NCBI RefSeq assembly: GCF_000208865.1 | Contig: NC_018389.1 | Location: 1,922,001 to 1,986,000 of the forward strand | DNA from: Neospora caninum Liverpool | Lineage: Eukaryota > Apicomplexa > Conoidasida > Eucoccidiorida > Sarcocystidae | Reading direction: 5' to 3' | Length of the DNA stretch: 64,000 bases | Shown here: positions 45,401-58,328 of the stretch, piece after piece | How positions within the stretch are numbered: the first letter of the stretch is position 1 | Layout of the letters: each line of letters begins with the position of its first letter | Made by a program: the position numbers and the translations under genes | Notes under the pieces: generated by a model | What the model saw: the letters and a program-made list of their open reading frames with translations, nothing else | Databases searched by the model: none | Told to the model about the DNA's origin: nothing

Positions 45401-47466
45401 TCCGGTGCACTGGCGTCGCAGTGCGTGTTTTCGGTTCGCGGTGTCTGTTTCAGAATCTTCGACTTGCACAGCAACAAAAAACTCGGACCAAAGGGAGGCA
45501 AGCATCAAGCACTCGTACGGAAACTCATCGGTAAGCAGACTCACGCGGAGCTTCCGCTTCACTCAACATTTTCGCCGACACCTGCATGCGCGCGTGTCTC
45601 TGATCGATCTTGGCCTTTCGCGCTTCGGCCTCGGAGCCGCATACGCGTGCATAAAGGCAGGGAAATGCAGGGGTGTGTAGGCAGAGGGCGACTCGGCGCA
45701 GGACGAAGCGTAGACGAAAAAGGCGGCACGACAGGCGAGCGGTCCCCGAACGCAGTGGGGCGTGACCCGAATGTGATCGCGGGTCCGTTGTCGATTCCAG
45801 CCGTCTCGTTTCTTCCAGAGCAGAGAGACTCGTGGTTCACAAATGTGTTTGTCTCTACTGGGGGGTGGCGTGGGCTTTGCCTTGTTCGCGCGTCCACCTC
45901 GGCGACGCGTGCAAAGGAGGCAACAGTGGCGTTGTGCGTCCTTCCCTATTTTGCGCGCCTCTTTTTGCGGTGTCTCTCGAGCGCACCTACGCTTGCCTTC
46001 TGCGTCAAACGGCCCATCTTGTCTTAAACGGTCGGGCCCTCTCGTCTGCTGTTCAGGCGCGGAAGCCATCTCGTCCATAGATGTCCACCCGTCCGGAGAG
46101 CAAATCATCGCTGGAGCAGAGAATCGCCGGCTGTACATCTTCGACCTGGAGTTGTCCAGTCGCGTCTACAAGATTATTCGCTGCCACAAGGGCGCCATCA
46201 CGTGCGCGAGTCTGCATCCGTCTTTTCCTCTCATGTGCACGGCGTCTGCCGACGGGTAAGTCGCAGGCAAGGGTGTGAAATGTCGACGGCGGCTCGAGAG
46301 TCAAAGTGCCCCGCGTCATTTCCGCCCGGATGTTTTTCAAGAATGCCGCGTGCACACCGTTTTTCTGCAGCTGTGCGCGACTCCCTTCGCATCGTGCACC
46401 CTGAAAGGGATGGCAGACCCGCTGACGGAATGGGAGAGACCAACGACGCACGTTTTCTTGACCCGCCGTGATGTGGTCATCCACAGTACAGAGAGGGAAA
46501 TCGATAGCGAGAACTCTGTGTGTGAGATAAGGAATTTTGGGCGCCCAGTGCTCTGAGGCTGCCTCTTCCTGCTCGCCACAGGCGATGTGGAAGCCGGTGC
46601 GTGTGTCGCCACTTGCCGTTCGGGGAAACTGGAAGAGAAGTCGACGCTTGCAAACCGCATACCCCGTGTTCCGAGCTCCACAGAGGTAGACGCAAGGCAA
46701 AGGCGCACAGCGTTGTTTCGGACTGAGATGCGGCGTGTGTTTGGCGCGCAGGACCGTGCAAATCTACCATTTCAAGGTTTTCAACGACTTGGTCACGAAT
46801 CCTCTCATTGTCCCAGTTCGGACGCTCCGGGTATGCACTGCGCTTTCTCGTGGTTTTATCTGCTTCTTGTCCTCCGTGTTTCTCTTCTGGCCCTTCCTGC
46901 GCGTGGGTACGTCCCGCGTCTTCTCCATTCTGCCTCCGCCTTCACGCTCTCTCTGTTTCGGATCCTTTCCCGCGGTTTTGTCGTCTGCTCCGACGAGAGA
47001 GGCGGCGCTCTGTGCTGCACGGATATTGTCGGGTGTTGCGCGTGTGCGCCGTTTTGAAAGGACAAGAAGATTGCGACTAGATAGAGGCTCCCCTTGGGTG
47101 TGCATACCAGAGACCGTTGTCGCATGCACCAAATCGACAATAAGGCGAACTGCTGATCGCTGTGCTACGTTTGCTTGTTCCACGTGAGTGGGTTGCCTCG
47201 TTGTCCGAGTGGCGACATTTGCAGGGCGTTTGCTTCGTGCTGCCGCCGTCTCTCGGACGCAGTTTTTGTGAGTATCGCAGCTTGTTCTTGACTCGCCTTC
47301 AAAACGGGCACATCAATTCCCCTCGTGATGTGCTTGTCCGTGTGTCTGACGGCAGGTGGTAGAAGACTCCACAAGAAACGGCGGCGTTCTTGCGTGCATG
47401 TGGCATCCGACGCAGCCGTGGCTTGTCACAGCAGACCGCGCAGGCCAGTGCAGCCTCTGGACGTGA
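39462..47466 (+). CDS. BOP1: BOP1/ERB1-like ribosome biogenesis protein (BOP1NT plus WD40)
   Basis: Nucleolar factor of the PeBoW (Pes1-Bop1-WDR12) complex for 27S pre-rRNA processing and 60S assembly. Eleven plus-strand exons keep phase: 39462-40353, 41277-41425, 41683-41768, 42358-42664, 42975-43087, 43406-44466, 44821-45001, 45454-45530, 46057-46255, 46752-46830 and 47356-47466. They give 1084 aa. An acidic tract lies at about 103-163. The BOP1NT block runs from IGNVPLWWYEKYDHIGYD (near 284) through KLVLPGHAESYNPPEEFLF to CLDLYLCPRSLKM and NVDPESLLPQLP. WD40 repeats fill the rest, with an acidic insert in exon 6, and the end is HPTQPWLVTADRAGQCSLWT. The ATG at 39462 (AAGATGA) was preferred to an in-frame ATG at 39165, which would add 99 residues of poor quality. 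Human BOP1 is 746 aa; the excess is in the N-terminus and inserts. Confidence 0.97.
39770..39940 (+). repeat. GAAGAGGAT-type acidic coding repeat in BOP1
   Basis: Purine-rich codons (GAA, GAG, GAT) encode a Glu/Asp tract of about 55 residues near the N-terminus of BOP1. Confidence 0.85.
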
Positions 47467-50400
47467 AAAGTGTTCGGCATTTTCGATCGTTTTTCCAGTC
47501 TTGCCCTCGATTCCACAAACTCATCCGCCTGGCAAGTTTTCAGACGCGTACGCGGTTGCGACACTTGCCCAGGTCCAAGCGATTCATGCGGCTAAGACGC
47601 CAAAGCAAACCGTTGTTTTCAGTACAGTAGCACGTAGGGAACTACCGGTCGTACATGTCAAATGATGCTACCAGTTAACACAGCGGCAGCTCATTTCTGG
47701 ACCCAAGTCCACACCGCCAGTGCGGTACTTTTCTTCTGGCATCTGCCCTACCTAGATGCATTAGTGCGCAGGGAACGCCTACAACGGAAGACGATAGAGT
47801 GAGTCGGCGGCGGCTCAAACGAACTGCGCCTCAGCGTTGGTGGTTCCATATTTAACACCTGTCGTCCTTTTCGTGTTTTGGCTTCACTGGCGCGAGATGT
47901 CTTTACTCTCTCTCCGTCACACGGACTGCGCTTGTGGGCGTCGCCTCGTTGAGATATCGTCACTCAACGCGCACGAGCAGTGATTGACGAGCGGCTGATC
48001 GCGCGCAGCATGTAACTGTTTATTCCCTTGTTGGAGTTGGGAGCCGTTGACGACGCCTCCAGAACGGATGCCGACACTGACAGTCTGGTGCGAGTTGAAT
48101 AGTTTCACTTCAGTGGCCGCTACGCCCATGAGCGCAGGCCACATCACTCGGGGACAATCAAAAAGACAGAAACTGGACATGACGCTGTCGAACAAGAATT
48201 CAAACGGACTAGAGGCGAACTTGTCTCTGTCAACATTGAACTCAGTGCTCTCTCTGCGGTCTTATATGGAGAGCTAGCGACGAGCAGGACAACCGTCAGC
48301 AACTGTGACGCACATGCAAATCGCGTATCACAGGCCGTGGTGCTACGACCTGTCGTGAAATCCTCTCGTTATCACCAGCACAGAACGACAAGGCGCAGTA
48401 CACATGGTCATAGGGGCTAGTGCGGGCGCATAGTACAGGAACCCTACTCACACTAGACAGTGGAGATACCGATCGCCCTTTCTCAACCCCCGCACTTCTT
48501 CGTTGTCTTGTTGGCTTTCGCTTCGGCAGCCGAGATCTTTGTTATAACATTACTTACTACACTTCGCCGCTGTGTTCGCAGGCGAAACGACATCACACTG
48601 ATCCACAGGTCGGTGTATACTGAACCCTTTCGCTATCCCGTGGAGAAAACTCTGTCGGTTGCTGCTTGTTCCACACAAGAGACTGTTGTACACAAAATGA
48701 GCTACTTGGGTCTAAACAAATTCAGCAAGCTGTCGTCCCCACTGTCGCAACTCACGCCATAACGGAATCACCGAACTTGTTCCTTACCCATCACAAGACG
48801 CAACGCAGACCTGTTGCGTGCACCCTGTGTTGTCTTGGTCGGAAGAGAAGCTGAGAGAAAAAAAAACCCTCTTCTGCACTCTCGTCTCCAATCACACACA
48901 GACTACTGCGCCACCCAACACCACCGACAAAACAAAATCCCATATTTTCCACAATCCACTGTCTGCTTCGGATCGGCAGTAGGTCGTACTCTGGGGATCG
49001 AAGAAGCGGTTTCAACTACACCGCTCACATTCACGCATCGCAACTGTTCGAGCCCTGTGCAATGCCTGCATACCCATCACACTGATCTGCATACCGCCTC
49101 ACTCTATCACCCTGTTTCACATTTACACACTGGATTTGCTGCTCCAGTGAACTCGAAACACTCATCGCATCGTCTCTCACCGACCATCCGTAGGACCACG
49201 ATTCCACGCGACACCAACCGCGTCGATAAACAGATTGGAGTCACAAAGCCAACATTAACATCCGGTATACTGGATGAATGCTCCAACACTACCTGCCTCC
49301 GACGCCCGGCCATAAAAAAGTGCCGGATTTCCTTCTCTCGCCCTCATCCTACCAACATGCGAAATAGTCTGTTTGGTGAATCTGGGCTTCATCGCTCAAA
49401 GAAAATCTCCGTCTCGACCATTTTCACGTCGTCTTTTGTTCAGCTTCTTCGGGGCGGCCGGAAACAGTCCAGCCCCCCCCCCCCACCCCCCACACTAGTC
49501 TGATGCCGTGATGCGAACTCATTCGCGCAAGTAACGAAGTCAACGTAAGCTAGCCTAATTAGACGAGGACCGATGAAACATCAAATTGTACAAAACGCAA
49601 CTGAACAACCTTCCAACTGGCACTCAAAATACACCTTCGACCTATGCTATCTCGCCCTGGTCTCGTCGTCGACAACGCTACACAGCTCGCTAGACGCGAG
49701 ACGAACAACCCGAGTATTTGCTTTGCGTCCGCGGATCGGCAGGAGCCCGCCCATTACTTTTTGAGCTGCCGTGAAAGGAGTCAGGACGAACAGCAGTCAT
49801 AACTTCGTAACACGAGGTACTTGAGCGACAAGGAAGAGACTACATGACACCCCCTGGTGAATGGCGACCTGCTCTGGAAACTGGTAAGAACCAGTTGTCC
49901 TTTAACCGGCCCTGCCGCATAGGAAATAATGAAATGTGGACCCTCTCGGCTTTTTGTTACATTGTCTTTCCTCTTTCGACTTTGTCTTGACACTATGCAA
50001 AGGAGTCTACTCAGATGTGAAAAACTTCCAACATCACCGTCTCGCAGGCAGTGTGCGCTGTCACCTCCCACGGTTAATACTGAAAAACGCTGCCTCCGGT
50101 GCCTGCTGCACACTTTCTTCCTGCGAGACAAAATACAAGTGAGCGTGCAAAATCGCAACAAATGCCTTGATGCAAACATTCCGGCATGGCGGATCTCTAC
50201 ACCAAAAAGCGGCTGAGATCACAGTGATGTCAGCTTCAGCCGGTAGAACAACGCATTTGCCGTCAGTAGGCAACCACTAACCGCCATGTGAGATTGCCCG
50301 TTTATGGTAGAAAAGATGATACGTTGAGAAAAAACTACACGGAAATGTACCTAAGTCCGCGTCTGGCGGCATATCCCCCGGCACTAGAGTGGACTAGATT

Positions 50401-50970
50401 TTCACAACGCCCAGGAGTACGAATAGACGCGCCTGTGAAAACGGTCGTTCACCTAGCTGATCCGGCGCTCTCGAACAATCAGTACGGGTTCTTGCCGTGT
50501 CATCGTCTCCCACAAAGCGACGTGTAAGTATGCAAGGGACTCGCAGACACATTCCCAGCTACGCATTCATATAAAGCACGACGGGTTTTACAAAGCAAGG
50601 CCTTGTCATCTCTCTCGTTTTCAGGTAACAACACAGTGCGAGATCTTCAACAACTAAAGTCCAGTACGTTCCCACACGAAAATGTGCCGCGCAACATCTG
50701 AAACGACGGGTACAGATTCCCCTATCCCGTCATGCAGCACGTCACTCCCGTAGCCCCTACTTCCAAGCCACTCGTTCACACACCGCGTTTCTGCGAGCGT
50801 GGCTACCTCGAAGTATTGACTATCTGACCCCGCAGTCCAACTCGCACCAGTTAGCTCCGAAGGAAACGCTTTTAAATAATCATGTATCCGATGATTCCTC
50901 TACCACCACGATGGTACTGGTCATGCTGCCAACGGAGAAGCAGTTTTTCGGGAAGTTTTTATGCCAGTGA
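47467..50970. other. Convergent intergenic region between BOP1 and the CCCH protein gene
   Basis: BOP1 ends at 47466 (plus) and the zinc-finger gene ends at 50971 (minus), so both 3' untranslated regions belong here. No coding gene is supported. A 229-residue plus-strand open frame (48814-49503) is His/Ser/Thr-rich and looks like chance. A C-rich run lies near 49476-49495. A canonical plus-strand intron at 50524-50624 is listed separately. Confidence 0.45.
50288..50624 (+). other. Possible exon followed by a canonical intron, plus strand
   Basis: An ATG at 50288 opens 78 codons that end at a consensus donor (GACGT then GTAAGT at 50524). After 101 bases comes a strong acceptor (CTCTCTCGTTTTCAG, ending 50624). 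Translating across the join gives a stop at once, so the product would be about 79 residues ending Ser-Asp-Val. It may be a short gene, an untranslated exon or a non-coding transcript running towards the 3' end of the CCCH gene. No family is recognised. Confidence 0.25.
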
Positions 50971-53900
50971 TCAAACTAACCCGGTACCAAACTCTCGACT
51001 GCCTCCTCCATGCTTGGTGGCATCCTCACCGGTGCAAATTTGACCTCCGTCTCCCCTTTTTATCTCCTGTAGTTCTTTTCCACTCTCCTTCGACATCCCC
51101 TTTTCGCTCTCTCTGCCTCCATTTTCGCTTCCTTCCCCGGACACACGGTCCGATACCTCAGCGGCGCCTCCACGAAAGGTTGTGTTGGCGGTCGCTGGGC
51201 TGGTCGCAACACCGCTTCCTCCGCAGCACGGTGCTCCGTCACATCCAGGATTCTCTTTCTCTGAGAGTTGTTTGCCGGTCAACAGACTTGCGAGCAGACT
51301 GGTGGGTGCCGAGTTCTGCGAATCTTGTGCTCCCTTTAATCCCGGAGCTTGCACGCGATCACGCATGGAGCCAGACGGAGCCGAGACCGGTTTGGAGAGC
51401 TCTAGCCTTTGCTCTTCCTCGAATGCCTCCTGGTATCCTGAGGACGCCGAGTCCTCGCTGGCCTTCCTCTTCACAACTCCTGAACTGCTCTCTCGTCGCC
51501 GCGGGCCGTGCACCGCTACCTGGGTCCCGCTTGAACGAGCTTCCGATGAGGGGGCTGCTGTAGTAAGCCTTGCCAAGGCAGACAGGAACGGGGCCGACGG
51601 CCGTGGCATTTTTCCACCGCGGAAACCGATCGCCTTCTCTGTGCTCGCTGGGTTCTCCCCACCTGGATCCAGCAGTGGCGGCTCCACAGCCAAAGACCCC
51701 AGACCTGCCTGGATGCCCTCCAAGACATCCATAATGCTACGGGCCTCCAATTCCGGTTGCTCCGTGCCGAGCAGCGCCGCTTCTACTGTTCCCCCACCGC
51801 TCGCCACCAGCGGCGATGAAGGACTCCGCAACGTGGTGTCGGGGACCGACTCCTCCACACGAGGTAAATGTACATTTGAGAAAGAGGAAATGGGAAAGAC
51901 GAGACTTGCTCCAGGAGTTGCAAGATCTAGATATGACTCTAGGCTTCGTTCACACTGTGTCAGCCCCGGCGCCGGGAACAGAACTCTCTCAGAGCCTCCC
52001 GGAGTGCCACCCTGATCCCCATCGTACCCCCGTGGAACCCCAGGTCCACAGCGCAGCCGCTGCACTTCCTCCATCGCTGTGTGAAGCATTCCTTTCAAGT
52101 GTTCAGTCAGATGCTGATAATACACGCAATGTGAGCATTTGGCGCTGTTTTCGTGGTCGATAATGTAGCTCGGCAAATACTCATGTGTCCGTGAACCACG
52201 GCCCTCACCGCAGAGAGGATCTTCCACGCTACGTGCCGTAGCCGCACAGCATTTTCCGATGCGTTCCTCCTGAACATCATGCTCTGTTGATGGGTCAACC
52301 GCCTGGCAAGATTCTCCACTACCTTGTTCGCCTGTCAGTTTCGAACCTCCTAACAGCTCGGGCTGCAAATTCCCACATCCTGACCTTCCTGCTTGGCTCG
52401 TCGCCACATCTGCGTTTCCTGCGGAAATGTCTCCACCCTGAACAGAGGCCGCTAACGAGATGAACGAGGTCTCGTGAGGAACTTCACCAACTTCACATGC
52501 GGCTCCACAGCAACCCTTTGTGTGTCCCATGTGCCTCTCTTCCGGCACGCTAGACAGAGAGCCCACTCCCGAACCAGACGTCGGGCTGGCGACGGACAGA
52601 GATTCCGGAGATGTGGACGAAGCACCTACAGATAGACTATCATTCGTCCGTCCGCCGGGTCTCAAACCATAGGGACTTGCACAACTATTGCTTCTGGAGA
52701 CAGGCGCAAGTCCAGTAATTCCACCTGCGGAAAAACTGCTAGCACGAGAAGGAAAACCGACCCCCACTGACGAGGTATCTCCTCGAGCCAGGACATCCTC
52801 AAACCCTGTAGTCGAGGTGCTGCAGCGACTACAAGCCTCGATCATGCTCGCCACTGTTGAACGCCGCCCTCGATCATAATGTGTGATCCCCCGCAGCTTA
52901 ACTTCGCAGGAGCGCTCTGTGTCAGAAGCAGCTACAACTGGTCTGTACGGCTGAAACGCAAAATCTGACAGGAAAGAAGTCGTTTGTAGTCCGCTGGGTT
53001 CCAAATCTTTCACAGTTTCTTGTCTCCCGCAGCTCCCCGCAGAAGACTCTAGTAGTTTAGAGACGTCTTGGCCAAAGTCGCCAGTCGCCTCTGCTCGGCC
53101 GCCCCCGTCACAGCTCTTCTTCTCTTTCGTTCCCCCCCTGTTGCCAAGTTCATCTTGCTCTTCCGTAGCTGGTGTGCTACCCTGCTGCTGGACAGGTCGG
53201 CTTGGATGGTTGGTGCATTTATGCTTCATGTCATCGTTCCGAGGAACGTTCGGCCCTTCGGCACGCATCTGGAGTTCAGGAAATGCTATGGGATCAATCA
53301 ACTGCTGCTGTGCCGACACCTCGGGCACCGAGTACGCACTGTAAAGCAGCGAGAGTTTCTCATTATACTTCCCTGCCGACGTCTCCTGGAGCATCTGGTC
53401 GTTTACTGCAGTCGTCACTTCCTTCATCCGCTCTGTGAAATGGTCCATTTGCTCGGTCTCCGTACCGCAACGCAAACCCTCCTGCTGTAGCCGGCCGTCA
53501 GCATCTCGGCTTCTCGGCCTCGATCCTCCAGTGGAGCCTACCTCGCCACTGCCTTCAGCTATAAATGAGCTCCGCACTCTGGAGCTTGTCTGCTGATTCT
53601 CAGGAGACTTGAGCACGGTGGACATCCGCAAATGCCCGTCAGAACCGCAGAGCGGCTGTGACTCATGGATAAACCTATCCTGCGCCGTCGATGCTAGGGC
53701 AGCTGCGGGTATATCTCCAAGACCTGTGCCGCACATTTCTCTAGAGTTCGTCTTTCCATGTGTCGACTGGAGCCAGTAAAACTCGGCAGCTTTGCAGTTG
53801 AACATGGCGGGGGAAACTCCCGCGCGTTCTGATGCAGATTCGCCTTCCGCCGGATACGGACCCTCTTCTCCCCCAGCATCTCCCCTCGAAGCAAATGAAG

Positions 53901-56900
53901 TGTCTGCGTTCCACGGCCGGTAGTCTGGATCCGCAACTGTAGAAAATCCATGCTGCGGTGGCCGTTCTGTTTCCCTGTCCGCCCCAACGCTGCTGACCAC
54001 TCCTGCGTCTCCTCTACAGCCCTCTGTCCCGCCGTCATCCTCCGCTGCCTTTCCCCCTCTGTCGCCTTCCCCCCTTTGAGGGCTTAGCGCTCCGGGCTGG
54101 CCGGACGCGCCGCCTGTCTGATTACATTGTGCGCCGGAAGTGTTTCCAACCTGAGCGCGGAAATACACTGAGCTATCTGCAGAGCCACTGCCACTCGCTG
54201 CCGAGTCCAAACGCGATCGATGTCCGGTGCTGCCATCATTATCATCATCGAGAAAACAAAAGTCCAAGAGCGTGTACGGAGCGTAGTCTGACACTGCTGG
54301 TGGCAGTGTTGCTCCAGTTTCATGAGGAACAGTTTGCATGTGACGTAGATTCATCTCTTCGTGCAGCGCCGCTTGCATCCCCAAGCTCTCCAAATGAGGT
54401 CCTGTCCGAACCGGGGGCGAGCTCCCCGTACCCGGCACCTGCCCGCAGGCGTAAAGTGAAGCATCCGCCTTACCCGAGCACGCTTCCAGTCCACGCATCT
54501 CCTGAAGCCGTCGCTGGTCGGCGCCTTTCTGGCACATGGCCACAGTCGCTCCACCTGCGTCCTCCAGATCTTCCTCTCTCCGATCCGCCCGACCTTCTGA
54601 CACAGCCGCGTCTTCCACCAGAGTACACTGGTTTTTGGCCGTCCTGTTTGCCATTTCTTCAGCGTCTCCGCTGCTACGCGTTCTTTCGTCTGTGGACTGC
54701 GAACCCTTACCACCGTCCGCTGACCCTGTTTCTCCCGCGTCCGGTACCGCCACGCTTGCAATTTCGTCGTTTATGCCGCACCTGCTTTCCCTCTCTGCTC
54801 CCGCAGTTTCGCCCTGTCTTTGACGCACCTGAAGTGACTGTTGACAAGCTCGTACCACCACGTCTGTCATTTCTCCCCGATTACTCATTGACCCCGGCGC
54901 AGTTGCAGGTGAAGCTCTGGGGGTTCCACCAGCTGCCAACAACCTATTTGAGCCTGTGATCACAGAAGATCGTTGACTGCTTGCCGCCGTGCCTGTCGGG
55001 TCCCAGCTGTCCACCATGGTTTCTCGGTATCCGCGCGCCCCTCCTACCTTGGGACCCTTAGCTTCTGTAGTATCAGCTGGTGTGGTCTGCCCATCAAGTC
55101 TGTCTCCCGGGGACGAACCTGCTCCTAGCACGACGGGAGAGCCTGTTAAAAACGCATCTGCAGACGTGATGGATACCTCTCTAGAAGCTGTTCCCTCGCC
55201 TGACACACACTCTGGGCTGTTCACCTGATGACCGGAGAGTTGTTGACCCCTCGACGAGCTCTGGACAGCCCCTCCCACGCGTCCGCCTCCAGCTGTCCAG
55301 GTGCCCGGAACAGCTGGAACAGGCGCCATCTGGACAGTGCCGAAATGAATGGTTTCGCTAAGATATCTTTGACGTTGAGTTTGTTTGAAATTTTCGTAAG
55401 ACGAGCATGAGGCTGCTGAGCCCGGTGCCAAACTGGTCCCTGCTTCCTCCTCCCTGCGGCGATCACCACCGCGCGCGGACAGATCCAATCCACCACTCTG
55501 GTCATCCTCAAAAACAGTGTCCACACCATCCGAGTGGGTGTAGTCTTCACCTACATACCCCCTAGAAGCAGGATGAGGGCGAAAAGAAGTGTACTGCTTC
55601 GTGCCTACATGCCAAATGTCCTCCGGGGAATCCCGAAGGCACGCGCCACTTCCGAAACATCCCGGAGCCTCTCCTTGCCTCTTGTGGAGTCCACATGGGC
55701 CGCCTTCGATCTGTTGTCGTGCACCTCTCCTCGGGGCAAACACCGCAGGACTGTCTGTGGTTACATCAAACCCCTTGGTACTGCGGCCGTGCTGGTCTCC
55801 AGGGAAGATCTGCAAACCACTCGAGGGTCTGGTAGCACACGGTTCCGTTGCTCCTTCATGGCGATGTCCTGATCCTCCCTCTGGTTCACTGCTCTCTATT
55901 TTCTGCGGCTGAAGATCATTCACACTCGAACGGGTCCTGCCACAGCCTGCACTGTCGCCGTTATTGGACGCGAACAACAGAGTATCACCGCGCCCAACTG
56001 TATGCGCACCAAATAGTGATCCGCTTGCTGTATGCCGAAAACCAAACGATGTATCATATGCCCCATGCATATCGACCCCGCTTCTGCTTGCATCCGGTTG
56101 GCAGGTATTCTCAGCAACCCAGAGCCAGGGTGAGTCACCTGCGGTTCCCCTCTGACTATCAGAGGAGGAACCTGGAGGAACTTGAAAGCCTACGCCAGCC
56201 GCCCCTTTATCTTGGTCTATATGGAGTGCTGACTGCTGCATGTTGAGGAGGTTCTGGACACCCTGAGTCGCAGCGGTATTTGTCACCTGGTGAACCACAG
56301 GCCCCATTATGTGCTGTTGAGCCTGTGCACCTTGCATCATCCTTTGATAAGAATGAAGGTGTGGTTCAGAAATCGGGCCCAAACCAGGCTGGCGGGACTG
56401 TGCATCTTGGTGACACGTCGTGGCCTGATTCAGAGTCATCGCGTGTGCATCGACAGCAGCTTGTCGTTGTTGTTGCTGGCGTTGAAACGGTTGCTGCCTA
56501 GGCATCCTGATCTTTAGAATTCCGTCAACTTTGCGCTTGATTTCCTTTTCTAGCTTATTGTGCATCCCCAGAATCTGATCTACCTGCTGCCGCCAGGAAC
56601 TCCAACGATGTTCCCATAATCGCCACGCAGCGTCGGCCTCTAGACGATCTTTGTCGTTATGGTAAAACGCGCACTTGCTGTAGTACTCGCAACGGCTACT
56701 CAATGACATTTGACACGTCTGAACAGGGAGACAAAAGAATACTCAACACCAAAAATGTCGCACGGTCTGCTAGTCCATAGCAGATCGCTACTGACGTGAT
56801 ATGCATGTTCTGTTTGTTATCCACGATTCTGCATCGCTTGGCATTAGGACTAATGAGCTATAACCCCATTCTAGTCCGCTCAGCTGCCGCAGCAAACTGT

Positions 56901-58328
56901 CGGTTCCGATGTGATCCCTCCACTGAGTAACAATAGCGTCCCTGCAGCGAATCTATACCCGGCAGTTCCGAAAGCTTACCTGAGTCTTATATACTATCGG
57001 GTGGAAAATTTTCTCGAGTTTCGTGTGGGCTAAGGGGCAGCAGCCATCCGAGCATCTGCAGGGCGCATGGCAGCACAGTTCCACCCGGAAACCAGACTTT
57101 TCTCCTTTAAAACGTGAAAAAAGAGTGATTATGTTAGCCGGCCCGCGTAAGACGTGAACACAGAAAATAGGAACGTGTTCCGCAAAGTATGTGTCGTCAT
57201 TAATGCAGAAGACATAAGCACCCACTGGACTTGTTCCTGACCTAAGGGTTTATATTGGCCATCCCCTCTCCACCGCTGTCATGATCGTCGGTCGGCATTC
57301 TACCGGTTGAAATCAGTTCATATAACCAACGGAATCCCCACATTTTTGAAGCTATCTCTTAATCATCGCTCCCCTCCCGAACACCTGAAGCAGGGGTGGT
57401 CCTCGATGTCAACTAACCTCCTGCTATGGGGACAATCCACCGGTAGATAAAAGTGGACGTGCGGATCTCGTCGGTCAAACTTGGCGAGGTCAAAAGGAGC
57501 CGGACGTCGCACATCAAAATGGCGAGAAATAGGTACACCCGACGCCTGAACGGGTACTGGTGACGGGCCTGCCCCTACCAAATTCAGCGAACCTATCATT
57601 ACTCTTTCGTTTCTTAATCCACAACCTGTGAATACACCCGGCGATACGCCAGGTCCTTGGGGTCCCGCCGACGATCCTGGCACTGTGTTGGTGTTCAACA
57701 GTGTGCTTCCATACGCCTGCCCCATATCCGCGGCAACTACGGTTGGCCCCAGAGGATGTAACGGCTGTGGAAGCTGGAAGGGTGCGAAAGCAGACGTCGC
57801 TGATCCTCGACAGGGAAAGCCTGGCGAAGCAGCATAAGCGGAAGAAGAGGCAGTGCCCATCGGGGAACCAACTCCCCCGACGGTACCGCTTCCCACGCCT
57901 ACCCCTGACGCGTGCATATTCGCTGACTGCGGTTGCATCCGCCCCACTGGGACGGGGGCGTTGCTCCAGGGACTAGAAATCACTTGCCTTCCAAGGAAGC
58001 TAACTGCGTCAGAGAGCGGTGTTGAGCTTCCACTCGGCTTTGCTCCCGTGGAGCTGGGCTGGACGGTGCCGGTTGAATTTGGTGTCCCAGACGTCAAACT
58101 GAACACCGACGGAGGGCTACCACAAGCTGGAGATCCGCATGACGGAGCCAGCGACGACAGTGCCGGGAATGCTGCTGCGGCGAAGTACTGCTGACCTTCC
58201 GAAGGAGGGCACGCGAAAGCCCCCCGCGATGCGGTTGTCTGAGTGAAGGGGGAACGAGGAGGCATCGGCACGTTTGAAGAAGCAAGCGACGGAGTAGAGA
58301 AAACAGACATACGGAGGAAAGAAGTCAT
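50971..58328 (-). CDS. Large CCCH zinc-finger protein, probable RNA-binding regulator
   Basis: Three minus-strand exons, 57385-58328, 56980-57055 and 50971-56718, join in phase to give 2255 aa. The fingers cross the small middle exon. After FDRRDPHVHFYLPVDC comes CFRCSDGCCPLAH (residues 313-325), a spacer KLEKIFHPIVYKTQ, and a second finger C342-x7-C350-x5-C356-x3-H360 (ending CAFYH). The linker E..FHP..YKTQ.C is the hallmark of Unkempt-like and plant tandem CCCH proteins, which bind mRNA. Exon 1 before the fingers is Pro/Ser/Gly-rich. The remaining 1900 residues, in one 5.7-kb exon, are Gln-, Ser-, Gly- and Glu-rich and look disordered, apart from a conserved-looking block with CSHCVYYQHLTEHLKGML near 52.1 kb. 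The start at 58328 follows an in-frame stop. An alternative acceptor upstream of 57055 breaks phase. The mRNA targets and stage are unknown. Confidence 0.85.

Noticed and set aside
48814..49503. 229-residue plus-strand open frame
   Set aside because: His/Ser/Thr/Pro-rich with a C-run-encoded Pro end, no start context and no recognisable domain; it lies in a convergent 3' region.
54129..54959. 276-residue plus-strand open frame
   Set aside because: It is wholly antisense to the long coding exon of the CCCH protein, and Pro/Leu/Arg-rich as expected of a shadow frame.
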